Source: an uncultured Clostridium sp.
Lineage (GTDB): Bacteria; Bacillota; Clostridia; Lachnospirales; Lachnospiraceae
Assembly: GCA_947643685.1 (NCBI GenBank)
Contig: CANRXD010000023.1
Span: 1-10,804 of the forward strand
Direction: 5' to 3'
Length of the DNA stretch: 10,804 nt
Position 1 is the first letter of the stretch. Each line of letters begins with the position of its first letter. Shown here piece after piece: positions 1 to 6,425 of this stretch. Below the pieces are notes generated by a model. It saw only the letters and a program-made list of their open reading frames with translations, searched no databases and was not told where the DNA came from. Position numbers and translations under genes: made by a program.

Positions 1-16
1 GGGTTCCTATGAACCC
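1..16. repeat. Short inverted repeat at the left edge
   Basis: GGGTTC and GAACCC are separated by CTAT, giving a perfect 6-bp stem with a 4-base loop. It lies about 20-40 bases downstream of the leftward promoter predicted at 45-73, so it would be a hairpin in the 5' leader of the gene beyond the left edge. No T-run follows within the window, so it is not called a terminator. Confidence 0.4.
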
Positions 17-44
17 GCCGCTGAACTTTCATAGTACAAGGTTT

Positions 45-73
45 ACAATAGCACAAAAGGTGGAAAATGTAAA
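45..73 (-). promoter_or_regulatory. Leftward promoter for a gene outside the window
   Basis: On the minus strand a -35 box TTTACA (plus 68-73) is followed after 17 bases by TATTGT (plus 45-50). The -35 matches TTGACA at 5 of 6 positions and the -10 matches TATAAT at 4 of 6. The -35 lies inside one operator half-site and the -10 overlaps another GGTTTACAAT copy (40-49), as expected for a repressed promoter. The gene it drives is not in the window. Confidence 0.5.
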
Positions 74-100
74 CCAGATAAAGATAAAAAGGTTTACATT
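66..100 (-). promoter_or_regulatory. Putative BirA (biotin repressor) operator
   Basis: AATGTAAACC (66-75) and GGTTTACATT (91-100) form a perfect 10-bp inverted repeat around 15 bases. From memory, the bacterial BirA signal is close to TTGTAAACC, 14-16 bases, GGTTTACAA, which this matches in orientation, core and spacing. A third half-site copy lies at 40-49. The operator covers the -35 of a leftward promoter and contains the stop codon of the convergently placed end of the YwaF-like gene. By inference the controlled gene is a biotin transport or synthesis gene (such as bioY) just left of the window. Confidence 0.55.
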
Positions 101-840
101 AATACGCCCCAGAGCCGATGAACCAGATAGCCCCCCAGTGTCATGGCCAGAATGTAGAGAAGAATCCCGGGGAAAATTCCAAGAACAGAAGAGATCTGGT
201 GGAAAACCGGCTGGGAGGATGGGTGGTACGGGGATAAGTAAAACATATCGGCATCGGCCATGGGCCCGGCAGCTCCATTGATTAAGAGAGCTATGAGGCA
301 GCAGGAAAAAAACAGGGGAAGAGTTTTAAAGAAACTTTGCGGCGCGGCATCGGTCAGGGGAGAGGCAGCGCAGAAAACTCCGGCAAAGATCAGGATAAAA
401 TGCCAGACAAAGCCATGGAGTGTCATGGTCCAGTAGGGATGCATGAGTCCCGGAGGAACCAAAAGGGCCATAATACCGCCTAAAAACCCGAAGTCTTTCA
501 GAAATTCTGCGGCAGCTTTCTGAAGACAGGGGGATTTAAAGCGCGGAAAGCAAAGGCACAGATACATGGGAATGGTGCAAAGCTGAAAAGGAAAATACCA
601 CCAATTGTATTGATGGTCATTTTCAATGTAAAACAAAAAGCCCTGTTTGTAAAGCTCCATGAGGGTCAGGAGAAGTCCGCAGGAAAACAGAACCCGGGAA
701 GTATTCTTTTTCTGTGCTGCCATACGGACTGCCAGAACGCAGGAGGCCCAGCCCCCCGGGACCGCCAGGAGAAGGTGAAAGGCAGACCATGGTCTGGGCG
801 GTACCATTGGCCAGGCTGTCAGCTGAAAGAAACGTTCCAT
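94..840 (-). CDS. YwaF/TMEM164-like (TIGR02206-type) integral membrane protein
   Basis: A 248-residue, strongly hydrophobic protein with about six or seven membrane segments. The central pattern (FPFQLCTIPMYL, residues 83-94, then a His pair around 142-147 in LHGFVWHF) resembles the conserved Cys and His regions of the YwaF/TMEM164 family. Animal TMEM164 has been described as a Cys/His-dependent phospholipid acyltransferase. Whether the bacterial proteins do this is unknown, and here Cys88 and His142/His147 are only candidates. I chose the ATG at 840 because GGAGG lies five bases upstream. The longer reading starts at a GTG (846) that is itself part of that ribosome binding site. It appears monocistronic, with its own promoter. 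Its stop codon falls inside the BirA-like operator. The family call is from pattern recognition only. Confidence 0.7.
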   Translation of the reverse strand: MERFFQLTAWPMVPPRPWSAFHLLLAVPGGWASCVLAVRMAAQKKNTSRVLFSCGLLLTLMELYKQGFLFYIENDHQYNWWYFPFQLCTIPMYLCLCFPRFKSPCLQKAAAEFLKDFGFLGGIMALLVPPGLMHPYWTMTLHGFVWHFILIFAGVFCAASPLTDAAPQSFFKTLPLFFSCCLIALLINGAAGPMADADMFYLSPYHPSSQPVFHQISSVLGIFPGILLYILAMTLGGYLVHRLWGVLM

Positions 841-868
841 AGACACCTCCTTAAAATGCAGAACATAG

Positions 869-884
869 CATGTCGCCAGACATG
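869..884 (-). promoter_or_regulatory. Hairpin or operator in the YwaF-like gene leader
   Basis: CATGTC (869-874), loop GCCA, GACATG (879-884): a perfect 6-bp inverted repeat between the predicted promoter and the ribosome binding site of the YwaF-like gene. It could be an RNA hairpin in the leader or a small dimeric-repressor site. Nothing else supports either reading. Confidence 0.3.
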
Positions 885-892
885 ATACCTAT

Positions 893-921
893 GGAATATC
901 ACACAATAAATATTCTGTCAA
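893..921 (-). promoter_or_regulatory. Promoter of the YwaF-like gene
   Basis: The minus strand shows a perfect -35 TTGACA (plus 916-921). Seventeen bases later is TATTCC (plus 893-898), or after 16 bases GATATT with an upstream TG extension. The -10 is poor but the -35 is exact and the region is AT-rich. The implied leader is about 45-50 bases. Confidence 0.45.
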
Positions 922-933
922 TAAAATCGTAAT

Positions 934-974
934 AGTTCAGCATTGCATCTGCAACAGTTCAGCCTTGCATCTTC
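934..974. repeat. Tandem pair of a 19-base unit
   Basis: AGTTCAGCATTGCATCTGC (934-952) and AGTTCAGCCTTGCATCTTC (956-974) differ at three positions and are offset by 22 bases. The second copy is the left end of the 953-1042 element and belongs to the same family as the copy at 4051-4079. This looks like partial duplication of the element end. Confidence 0.6.
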
Positions 975-1042
975 CTGCCCGCATATCGCGGACAAGAAGC
1001 TCCGGGCGTCCGCCCTCTGAATCTTCACATGGCTGAACTGTT
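953..1042. repeat. Small palindromic repeat element with 12-bp terminal inverted repeats
   Basis: A 90-bp segment bounded by AACAGTTCAGCC (953-964) and its exact reverse complement GGCTGAACTGTT (1031-1042). Inside, GCGGAC (988-993) pairs with GTCCGC (1008-1013); alternatively GCCCG (977-981) pairs with CGGGC (1003-1007). It encodes nothing. Its left end recurs at 4051-4079 (26 of 29 bases identical) and its right end, less exactly, at 10272-10286. The size, dyad ends and dispersed copies fit a MITE-like or REP-like extragenic element. No target-site duplication is obvious. Confidence 0.6.
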
Positions 1043-1044
1043 AC

Positions 1045-1073
1045 TTGACATTTTATTTAAAATTCTTCACAAT
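1045..1073 (+). promoter_or_regulatory. Promoter of the acyltransferase-TPR-DUF4037 operon
   Basis: An exact -35 TTGACA (1045-1050) is followed after 17 bases by CACAAT (1068-1073), 4 of 6 against TATAAT, in a very AT-rich stretch. It begins three bases after the repeat element ends. Transcription would start near 1080, giving a leader of about 90 bases before the ATG at 1170. Confidence 0.5.
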
Positions 1074-1089
1074 ATAAGCAGTGATAATG

Positions 1090-1144
1090 AAACCTCGGGG
1101 AGATCCCGTAATAAGCACGCCCGCAACCGGGCGCATAAAGGTTT
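1090..1144 (+). ncRNA. Candidate structured leader RNA (three-way junction)
   Basis: AAACCT (1090-1095) pairs exactly with AGGTTT (1139-1144). This stem encloses two perfect hairpins: CGGG/CCCG (1096-1099 with 1105-1108) and CGCCCG/CGGGCG (1118-1123 with 1128-1133, loop CAAC). The unpaired linkers are TAATAAGCA and CATAA. It sits between the predicted start of transcription and the acyltransferase ATG, where a riboswitch or leader regulator would lie. I do not recognise it as a known riboswitch or ribozyme, and it could instead be a folded intergenic repeat. Confidence 0.35.
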
Positions 1145-1169
1145 GTTCTTAAACGGAAAAGGGATTATT

Positions 1170-2246
1170 ATGAAGGAAAAAGCATTTCACAACCAGGTTT
1201 CCTGGATGATGTTTGTATTCAGTATTCTCGTCATTTGGGTACATTCTTATAATGTGGAATTATTTTCCGGGGGACTTTTGAGCCCCTGGTGGGATGCTGC
1301 GGACAAAATTCAGCGGTTTGTTTCAGTGGGAATCGGCCAGATTGCGGTTCCGGGTTTTTTTATGCTGTCCTCCTACCTGTTTTTCCGCAATTTTTCCTGG
1401 GGCCAGCTCGGGAGAAAGTGGAAAGGCCGCTTTTTCAGTGTGGTAATTCCTTACTTTGTCTGGAATACGCTCTATTATCTGGGGTATGTGATTGCCGCAA
1501 GGCTCCCTGCAGTAACGGATATGGTGGGAAAAAGACAGGTTCCCTTTAATGGAACTGAGTGGATGGCCGCCGTATTTCAGTACCGGTATGCACCAATTTT
1601 CTGGTATCTGTATCAGTTGATTTTGTTAATCCTGCTTTCTCCGGTTTTGTATCTGATTCTGAAGAACAGGATTCTGGGACTTATGTATCTGGCTGTGCTT
1701 CTGGTTGCTGTCCATTTTCATCTGGATACCCAGAATCCCAACACGGATGCGCTTTTTTACTATTCCTTTGCTGCCTATGGGGCTCTTCATGGGAGAAAAA
1801 CGGCGGAAGCGCCTCAGACTCCGAAGCGCCATATGACGGGGGGTGTCCTGCTTTTCCTGGCGGCATGGTGCTTTTATAAGATGGGAAATCCGGGAGCAGA
1901 TGTGTTGTGGACTGTGGCTTATCGTTTCCTCATGCCAGTATCTTTGTGGGTCCTGGCGGATGGGGAGCGGTGGACAGAAACGAAGCCGTGGATGCGGCAG
2001 AGCATGTTTTTATATGCCATTCATTTTGTAATCGTCCGTTTTGTAAATAAAGGAAGCGCCATGATTTTAAGACAGAGTCTGGGAGAGGAAGCTTTGGCGG
2101 CGGCTTCACTGGCAGTATATTTTATGCTTCCGGTCATAGTGGTTGCGTTTTCCTATGGGACCGCCCTGTTTCTCGGAAAATATATGCTATGGCTGTGGCG
2201 CATATTGTCCGGAGGACGCAGTTTAAGGAAAGGGGAAGGAATATGA
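1170..2246 (+). CDS. Membrane acyltransferase-3 family protein
   Basis: A 358-residue protein with about ten hydrophobic segments and the layout of acyltransferase-3 (OafA/NodX-like) proteins, which move acyl groups such as acetyl onto cell-surface sugars or lipids. His25 in the first membrane segment (VIWVHSYN) fits the family's key His. VPGFFMLSSYLFF (about 60-72) matches the usual FFxxSGYL pattern, and SMFLYAIHFVIVRF near residue 290 matches the C-terminal YxxH-type segment. I start it at ATG 1170. An open frame runs back to 1029, but that part is polar, lies over the promoter and folded leader, and is not family-like. It is the first gene of a three-gene overlapping operon; its stop overlaps the next start as ATGA. 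The substrate cannot be told from sequence. Confidence 0.8.
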   Translation: MKEKAFHNQVSWMMFVFSILVIWVHSYNVELFSGGLLSPWWDAADKIQRFVSVGIGQIAVPGFFMLSSYLFFRNFSWGQLGRKWKGRFFSVVIPYFVWNTLYYLGYVIAARLPAVTDMVGKRQVPFNGTEWMAAVFQYRYAPIFWYLYQLILLILLSPVLYLILKNRILGLMYLAVLLVAVHFHLDTQNPNTDALFYYSFAAYGALHGRKTAEAPQTPKRHMTGGVLLFLAAWCFYKMGNPGADVLWTVAYRFLMPVSLWVLADGERWTETKPWMRQSMFLYAIHFVIVRFVNKGSAMILRQSLGEEALAAASLAVYFMLPVIVVAFSYGTALFLGKYMLWLWRILSGGRSLRKGEGI

Positions 2247-3154
2247 TTTTAGAACGGGAAGACTGGGAGGAATCCAGGTGCTGCCTGCGGCCGCAGGATG
2301 CCGCTGTGGAACTTCCTCACGGAAAAATATCAGTCCCGGAGGCATGCACTGAGGGAGTCCCGGATGGGGAGGAGATCGGACAGGTGATTGCTGATTTTGA
2401 CCGCCTTCTGGCGCAGGACGCAAAAGAAGAAGCCGGGCGGTATCTGGAGGACTGGCTGGAACGGTTTGAGAAAAACGGAGACTGGGCCTGCCAGATTACA
2501 ATTCTGAATGAAATGATGGGATTTTACAGAAATACCGGGGAAAAGGAGAAGGGGCTGGATTCGGTGAAAAGAGGACTGGCTCTTGTGAGGGAGCATGAGC
2601 TTTCCGGGACGGTAAGCGGCGGAACCACCTTTGTTAATGCGGCAACAACCATGAAGGCTTTTGGAGAGTCAAAAGAGGCCATGGCTTATTATGAGCAGGC
2701 TTTCCGGGGCTTCGGGAAGAGCCTTGCGCCGGATGATTACCGGTTTGGCGGTTTGTTTCATAATATGGCTCTGGCATTTGAAGACCTGGGAGAGTATAAA
2801 CGGGCAGAAATTTACTATAAGAAGGCTATGGAAATTATGGAACGGCTGCGTCCGGGAAGTATAATGGAAATTGCCGTAACCTGGGTGAACCTGGCAGTCC
2901 TTTATGAGAAGTGGGGGCGGGAGGAGGAAATTGATTTGTGCCTCAATAAGGCCATGGACAGTTTCCATGCCCGGGATGTTGTGCGGGATGCATACTATGC
3001 CTTCAACTGCCGGAAATGTGCGGATACTTTTGGACATTTCGGCTATTTCCGCATGAAAAAAGAGCTGAACTGCGAGGCAGACAGGATTTACAGGGAAGTA
3101 AGAGAAAAGGAAGAACAGAATGCGGGGACTGGAGCTTTCAAAACGTTTTTATGA
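2243..3154 (+). CDS. Tetratricopeptide repeat (TPR) protein
   Basis: A 303-residue soluble protein with no signal peptide. Four degenerate TPR units are visible at roughly residues 81-117, 127-160, 168-201 and 207-241. They show the usual helix pairs, for example NMALAFEDLGEYKRAEIYYKKA (split W/LG/Y/A/P positions). TPRs are protein-binding scaffolds, so by inference it bridges its operon neighbours. The first 45 or so residues are unlike TPR and are probably variable. The start is ATG 2243, overlapping the acyltransferase stop and preceded by a purine-rich AGGGGAAGGA. Its own 3' end overlaps the DUF4037 gene by 35 bases, so translation of all three genes is probably coupled. No enzymatic motif was seen. 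Confidence 0.75.
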   Translation: MILEREDWEESRCCLRPQDAAVELPHGKISVPEACTEGVPDGEEIGQVIADFDRLLAQDAKEEAGRYLEDWLERFEKNGDWACQITILNEMMGFYRNTGEKEKGLDSVKRGLALVREHELSGTVSGGTTFVNAATTMKAFGESKEAMAYYEQAFRGFGKSLAPDDYRFGGLFHNMALAFEDLGEYKRAEIYYKKAMEIMERLRPGSIMEIAVTWVNLAVLYEKWGREEEIDLCLNKAMDSFHARDVVRDAYYAFNCRKCADTFGHFGYFRMKKELNCEADRIYREVREKEEQNAGTGAFKTFL

Positions 3155-4049
3155 AGAATTTGGCCGGACAATGATTGCAGACATGTTTTCAGAATACGAA
3201 GAGGTGATTGCCGCCGGAATAGCCGGAGAAGGATCGGACTGCTTTGGATATGATGATGAGCTGTCCAGGGACCATGATTTTGAGGCGGGGTTCTGTCTCT
3301 GGATTCCGGACGGCTTAAGGCGGGAACTGGAATTTTCTCTTTCCAGAGCTTATGAAAAACTGCCAAAGGAATATTTGGGGGTGAAACGGGAAAAGCAGAG
3401 CCTGTGGGGAAGAAACCGCAGAGGAGTCATACTCATCGGAGATTTTTATGAGCAGTTTACAGGGGGGAGAGAGGGGCCAAAGACCCTGATGGAATGGCTT
3501 TCTATACCGGAATACAGTCTGGCGTGTGCGGTGAACGGAACCGTGTTTCGGGACGATCTGGGGGAATTTTTAAAGGTACGGAAAAAACTTTCCGGCGGAT
3601 ATCCGGAGGATGTGCGGTTAAAAAAGATGGCTGCCCGCGCAGCTTTCATGGCGCAGTCGGGACAGTACAATTATGAGCGGTGCAGAAAGCGGGGAGAATA
3701 CGGAGCGGCCGCCATGGCACTTTCAGAATTTGTCCAGAGCGGACTGTCCATGATCTTTCTTTTAAACCGCCGCTATATGCCATATTATAAATGGGCGTTT
3801 CGGGCCTCCAGAGAGCTTCCCGTTCTTTCTGACACGGCCGGAAAACTGGAAAGTCTGCTGACAGAAGGCGGAAACCGGGAAGGCTCCATGGAAATGATCG
3901 AAACCATCTGTGGCCAGATCATCGGGGAACTTAAGAGACAGAACTTAACAGGGGGAAGCTGGGACTATCTGGAGCCCCATGGACTGGAGTTGATGGAAAG
4001 GATTAAGGACGGTAAAATCCGCAATCTTCATCTGATGGAGGGGGTGTAG
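3120..4049 (+). CDS. DUF4037 nucleotidyltransferase-like protein
   Basis: A 309-residue soluble protein. Near the N-terminus GEGSDCFGYDDELSRDHDF (residues 36-54) has the GS...D-D pattern and acidic cluster of nucleotidyltransferase-fold proteins, and matches my memory of the DUF4037 family (usual form G.GS...GFDDE.S.DHD). The rest is helical. The biochemical role of DUF4037 is unknown to me; transfer of a nucleotide to a small molecule or protein is inferred from the fold only. The ATG at 3120 follows AAAAGGAAG and lies inside the end of the TPR gene, so it is translationally coupled. From memory, DUF4037 is often found beside TPR and DUF4125 genes; no DUF4125 gene is present here. No clear terminator follows the stop. 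Confidence 0.7.
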   Translation: MRGLELSKRFYEEFGRTMIADMFSEYEEVIAAGIAGEGSDCFGYDDELSRDHDFEAGFCLWIPDGLRRELEFSLSRAYEKLPKEYLGVKREKQSLWGRNRRGVILIGDFYEQFTGGREGPKTLMEWLSIPEYSLACAVNGTVFRDDLGEFLKVRKKLSGGYPEDVRLKKMAARAAFMAQSGQYNYERCRKRGEYGAAAMALSEFVQSGLSMIFLLNRRYMPYYKWAFRASRELPVLSDTAGKLESLLTEGGNREGSMEMIETICGQIIGELKRQNLTGGSWDYLEPHGLELMERIKDGKIRNLHLMEGV

Positions 4050-4050
4050 T

Positions 4051-4079
4051 AACAGCTCAGCCTTGTATCTTCTTGCCCG
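4051..4079. repeat. Dispersed copy of the 953-981 repeat
   Basis: This 29-base stretch matches 953-981 at 26 positions, beginning AACAGCTCAGCC and ending TTGCCCG. It starts one base after the DUF4037 stop codon. The inverted right end seen at 1031-1042 is missing, so this is a half element. Confidence 0.6.
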
Positions 4080-4111
4080 GGATTCATTGCCGGTATTTCA
4101 TGAAAAAATAC

Positions 4112-4140
4112 TTGCACTTGAAAATAAACTATGTTATACT
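4112..4140 (+). promoter_or_regulatory. rpmE promoter
   Basis: TTGCAC (4112-4117), 17 bases, TATACT (4135-4140), with TG one base before the -10 (an extended -10). The -35 is weak but the -10 is good (5 of 6), as often seen with extended -10 promoters. Transcription would start near 4147, just before the leader hairpins. Confidence 0.6.
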
Positions 4141-4147
4141 TATTTAG

Positions 4148-4194
4148 CTGTTCTAAGGGACAGATGAGTATTGAAACGTGACTGTCAGTCATGT
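4148..4194 (+). ncRNA. Structured 5' leader of rpmE (possible L31 autoregulatory leader)
   Basis: Two stems lie between the predicted start of transcription and the rpmE ribosome binding site. CTGTTC/GGACAG (4148-4153 with 4158-4163, loop TAAG, one G-U pair) and an 8-bp stem 4176-4183 with 4187-4194 (loop GTC, one G-U pair). Ribosomal protein L31 leaders that bind the protein and control its own synthesis are known in several bacterial groups, including Firmicutes. The position fits, but I cannot verify a match to a published consensus. Confidence 0.4.
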
Positions 4195-4219
4195 ACCAAA
4201 TAACAAAGAGGTGAAAATC

Positions 4220-4429
4220 ATGAAACAGGGAATCCACCCAAATTACTATCAGGCCAAGGTCGTTTGCAACTGCGGTAATGAATTTGTAACTGGTTCTACT
4301 AAGAAAGACATTCACGTAGAAATCTGTTCCAAATGCCATTCATTCTATACCGGTCAGCAGAAGGCTGCTTCCGCTCGCGGACGTATTGAGATGTTCAACC
4401 GTAAGTATGGTATGAAAGCAGACAAATAA
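4220..4429 (+). CDS. rpmE: 50S ribosomal protein L31 (zinc-binding form)
   Basis: A 69-residue protein starting [19 protein letters not shown], the classic start of bacterial L31, a small protein at the interface of the large and small ribosomal subunits. It carries the four zinc-binding cysteines C16, C18, C36 and C39, so this is the C+ (zinc-containing) type and not the zinc-free paralogue. Length is normal. The start is ATG 4220 with AGAGGTG just upstream; the frame is open further back, to 4178, but that part is leader hairpin. It has its own promoter and structured leader, and a terminator follows before the DUF1385 gene. This placement upstream of prmC and prfA is usual in Clostridia. 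Confidence 0.97.
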   Translation: MKQGIHPNYYQAKVVCNCGNEFVTGSTKKDIHVEICSKCHSFYTGQQKAASARGRIEMFNRKYGMKADK

Positions 4430-4442
4430 GGTTTGATTAAGC

Positions 4443-4484
4443 AAGGTTGAGCTTTTGGAGGATTCTGAAAACTCAACCTTTTTT
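4443..4484 (+). terminator. Rho-independent terminator after rpmE
   Basis: AAGGTTGAG (4443-4451) pairs exactly with CTCAACCTT (4472-4480) across a 20-base loop, followed by a run of T to 4484. Because no good promoter is visible between here and the next gene, DUF1385-prmC-prfA may depend partly on read-through of this terminator. Confidence 0.85.
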
Positions 4485-4513
4485 CGATTACAGAAAATTT
4501 TGGAGGTTTAAAA

Positions 4514-5491
4514 TTGAAATATTCCGGAATCGGGGGACAGGCAGTATTAGAAGGAATCATGATGAAAAACAGGGATGAATATGCCACTGCTGTCAGAAAG
4601 CCTGACGGAGAAATCGTGGTTCAGAAGGAAACCTATGTGAGTATGACAGAGAAAGTGAAGTTTTTTTCGCTTCCGTTTGTACGCGGAATTTTCAGCTTTG
4701 CAGATTCCATGATTCTGGGGATGAAAACGCTTACCTGGTCGGCCGGTTTTTTCGAGGATGATGACGGGGATGAGGAACCGGGAAAGATTGAAAAGTTTCT
4801 TATAGACAAGTTTGGAGAAAAGCTGGAAAATATTGTAATGACAGCCGTGATGATTTTCTCTGTGTTCATGGCCATCGGAATTTTTATGGTCCTTCCGCTT
4901 TTGATTGCCGGTGTATTCCGCCGGTTTATTGCATCGGAAACGGTGATGGCGTTTCTGGAGGGATGCATCCGGATTGGAATATTCATTGCCTATATTAAAG
5001 TGATATCCAGAATGGATGATATTAAACGAACTTTCATGTATCATGGTTCGGAGCATAAGTGCATCAACTGCCTGGAGCATGGACTGGTATTAAATGTGGA
5101 AAATGTGAAAAAAAGCTCCAAAGAGCATAAACGGTGCGGTACCAGTTTTCTTCTGATTGTAATGGTAATCAGTATTTTGTTTTTTATGGTGGTTCGCGTG
5201 GACACCATCTGGCTTCGGATTGCCAGCAGAATCATACTGATTCCGGTGATTGCGGGAGTGTCCTATGAGGTACTCCGCCTGGCAGGCAGGAGCAATTCCA
5301 AAATCATGGATCTCATAAGCCGTCCCGGTATGTGGATGCAGGCACTGACCACAAAGGAGCCGGATAATTCCATGATTGAGGTGGCCATTGCCGCCGTAGA
5401 GCAGGTGTTTGACTGGAAGGCATATCTGGAAGAGAATTTCCCGGAGACTTACCCCAAAGGGTATTTTGAAACACAGGAGAAAACGGCATGA
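4514..5491 (+). CDS. DUF1385 (YqhQ-like) membrane protein
   Basis: A 325-residue protein starting GIGGQAVLEGIMMKN, the hallmark N-terminus of DUF1385 (Bacillus YqhQ). It has about four membrane segments (around 109-135, 143-162, 201-220 and 225-245) and the conserved YHGSEHKCINCLEHG (176-190). The conserved His and Glu residues there have led to its description as a predicted metal-dependent enzyme, but its function is not established. It starts at a TTG (4514) with TGGAGG seven bases upstream. A weak start codon behind a strong ribosome binding site suggests tuned expression. Its stop overlaps the prmC start as ATGA, a conserved coupling in Clostridia. There are three cysteines in 183-206 (183, 186 and the C of KRCGTS). 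Confidence 0.9.
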   Translation: MKYSGIGGQAVLEGIMMKNRDEYATAVRKPDGEIVVQKETYVSMTEKVKFFSLPFVRGIFSFADSMILGMKTLTWSAGFFEDDDGDEEPGKIEKFLIDKFGEKLENIVMTAVMIFSVFMAIGIFMVLPLLIAGVFRRFIASETVMAFLEGCIRIGIFIAYIKVISRMDDIKRTFMYHGSEHKCINCLEHGLVLNVENVKKSSKEHKRCGTSFLLIVMVISILFFMVVRVDTIWLRIASRIILIPVIAGVSYEVLRLAGRSNSKIMDLISRPGMWMQALTTKEPDNSMIEVAIAAVEQVFDWKAYLEENFPETYPKGYFETQEKTA

Positions 5492-6363
5492 CCTGGGGAG
5501 AGCTGCTTTTACGTGGACAGGAGAAGCTGAAATCCGCAGGAATCCGGGAATACAGCCTGGATGGCTGGTATCTGTTTGAGCATGCATTCGGCATGAGCCG
5601 GGCAGACTATTTTTTGCGGTCCGGGGAGACGGCGGCAGCAGAGGAAAAAGTGCTTGAGAAGTTTCGGGACGAACTTTTAAGACGGGCAGGCAGAGAACCG
5701 CTTCAGCATATTCTGGGCACCCAGGAGTTTATGGGATTGGAGTTTTATGTAAACAGTGATGTGCTGATTCCAAGACAGGATACAGAGACGCTGGTGGAAA
5801 CGGTGCTTGGCGCTCATAAAAATCAGGAGATTTCTCTTTTGGATGTATGTACCGGATCGGGGTGCATCGCCATAAGTCTGGCGGCTTTGGGGAAATATTC
5901 TCATGTGGAGGCGTCAGATATTTCCAATGCTGCTCTTATGACTGCAGAAAAGAATGCGGAGAAAATTCTTGGAGCCGGTGTGGTAAAGTTTCGTCGCAGC
6001 GATTTGTTTTCGGCGTTCGCGTCCGGGGAACGCTTTGATGTGATTGTCTCCAACCCGCCTTATATTCCGAGCAGGGTGATTGAGGGGCTGGAGCCGGAGG
6101 TACGAGATTTTGAACCGCGTCTGGCTCTGGACGGTTCAGAAGACGGGCTGCACTTTTACCGGAAACTGGCAGAGGAAAGCCAAAGATTTCTTAAGGAAAA
6201 CGGGGCCGTTTATTTTGAAATCGGATATGACCAGGGGGAAGCAGTTAAACATCTGCTGTCTGGTCATGGGTTTAAGGATACAAAGGTAATAAAAGATCTT
6301 TCAGGCAGAGACCGGGTGGTCTGCGGGAAGTGGAATTCTGTATGGAAGGCCCCGACAGCCTGA
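5488..6363 (+). CDS. prmC: Peptide chain release factor N5-glutamine methyltransferase (PrmC/HemK)
   Basis: A 291-residue cytosolic enzyme that uses S-adenosylmethionine to methylate the side-chain amide of Gln in the GGQ motif of release factors, which increases peptide release. An N-terminal helical substrate-binding domain (about 1-85) is followed by a Rossmann methyltransferase domain. [11 protein letters not shown] (94-104), the SAM-binding motif DVCTGSGC (119-126) and the catalytic NPPY (189-192), which grips the glutamine, are all present. Length is normal. It overlaps the DUF1385 gene by four bases and is followed 62 bases later by prfA, its own substrate. This pairing is widely conserved. 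Confidence 0.96.
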   Translation: MTWGELLLRGQEKLKSAGIREYSLDGWYLFEHAFGMSRADYFLRSGETAAAEEKVLEKFRDELLRRAGREPLQHILGTQEFMGLEFYVNSDVLIPRQDTETLVETVLGAHKNQEISLLDVCTGSGCIAISLAALGKYSHVEASDISNAALMTAEKNAEKILGAGVVKFRRSDLFSAFASGERFDVIVSNPPYIPSRVIEGLEPEVRDFEPRLALDGSEDGLHFYRKLAEESQRFLKENGAVYFEIGYDQGEAVKHLLSGHGFKDTKVIKDLSGRDRVVCGKWNSVWKAPTA

Positions 6364-6425
6364 TGGAAAATAGCCCGGATGCTGAGGGAAAAACGGCTGG
6401 CCGGGATGTGAGAAGGAGGTTTCCC

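Noticed and set aside
1090..1144. Twister, hammerhead or c-di-GMP riboswitch identity for the leader fold
   Set aside because: The conserved core bases of these classes, as far as I remember them, are not present in the linkers or loops.
1029..1169. N-terminal extension of the acyltransferase to ATG 1029
   Set aside because: It would overlap the promoter, the repeat end and the folded leader, and the residues are polar and unlike the family; ATG 1170 fits the first membrane segment.
4547..5080. Minus-strand frames opposite the DUF1385 gene
   Set aside because: The plus-strand DUF1385 gene is certain; the opposite frames lack ribosome binding sites and family similarity.
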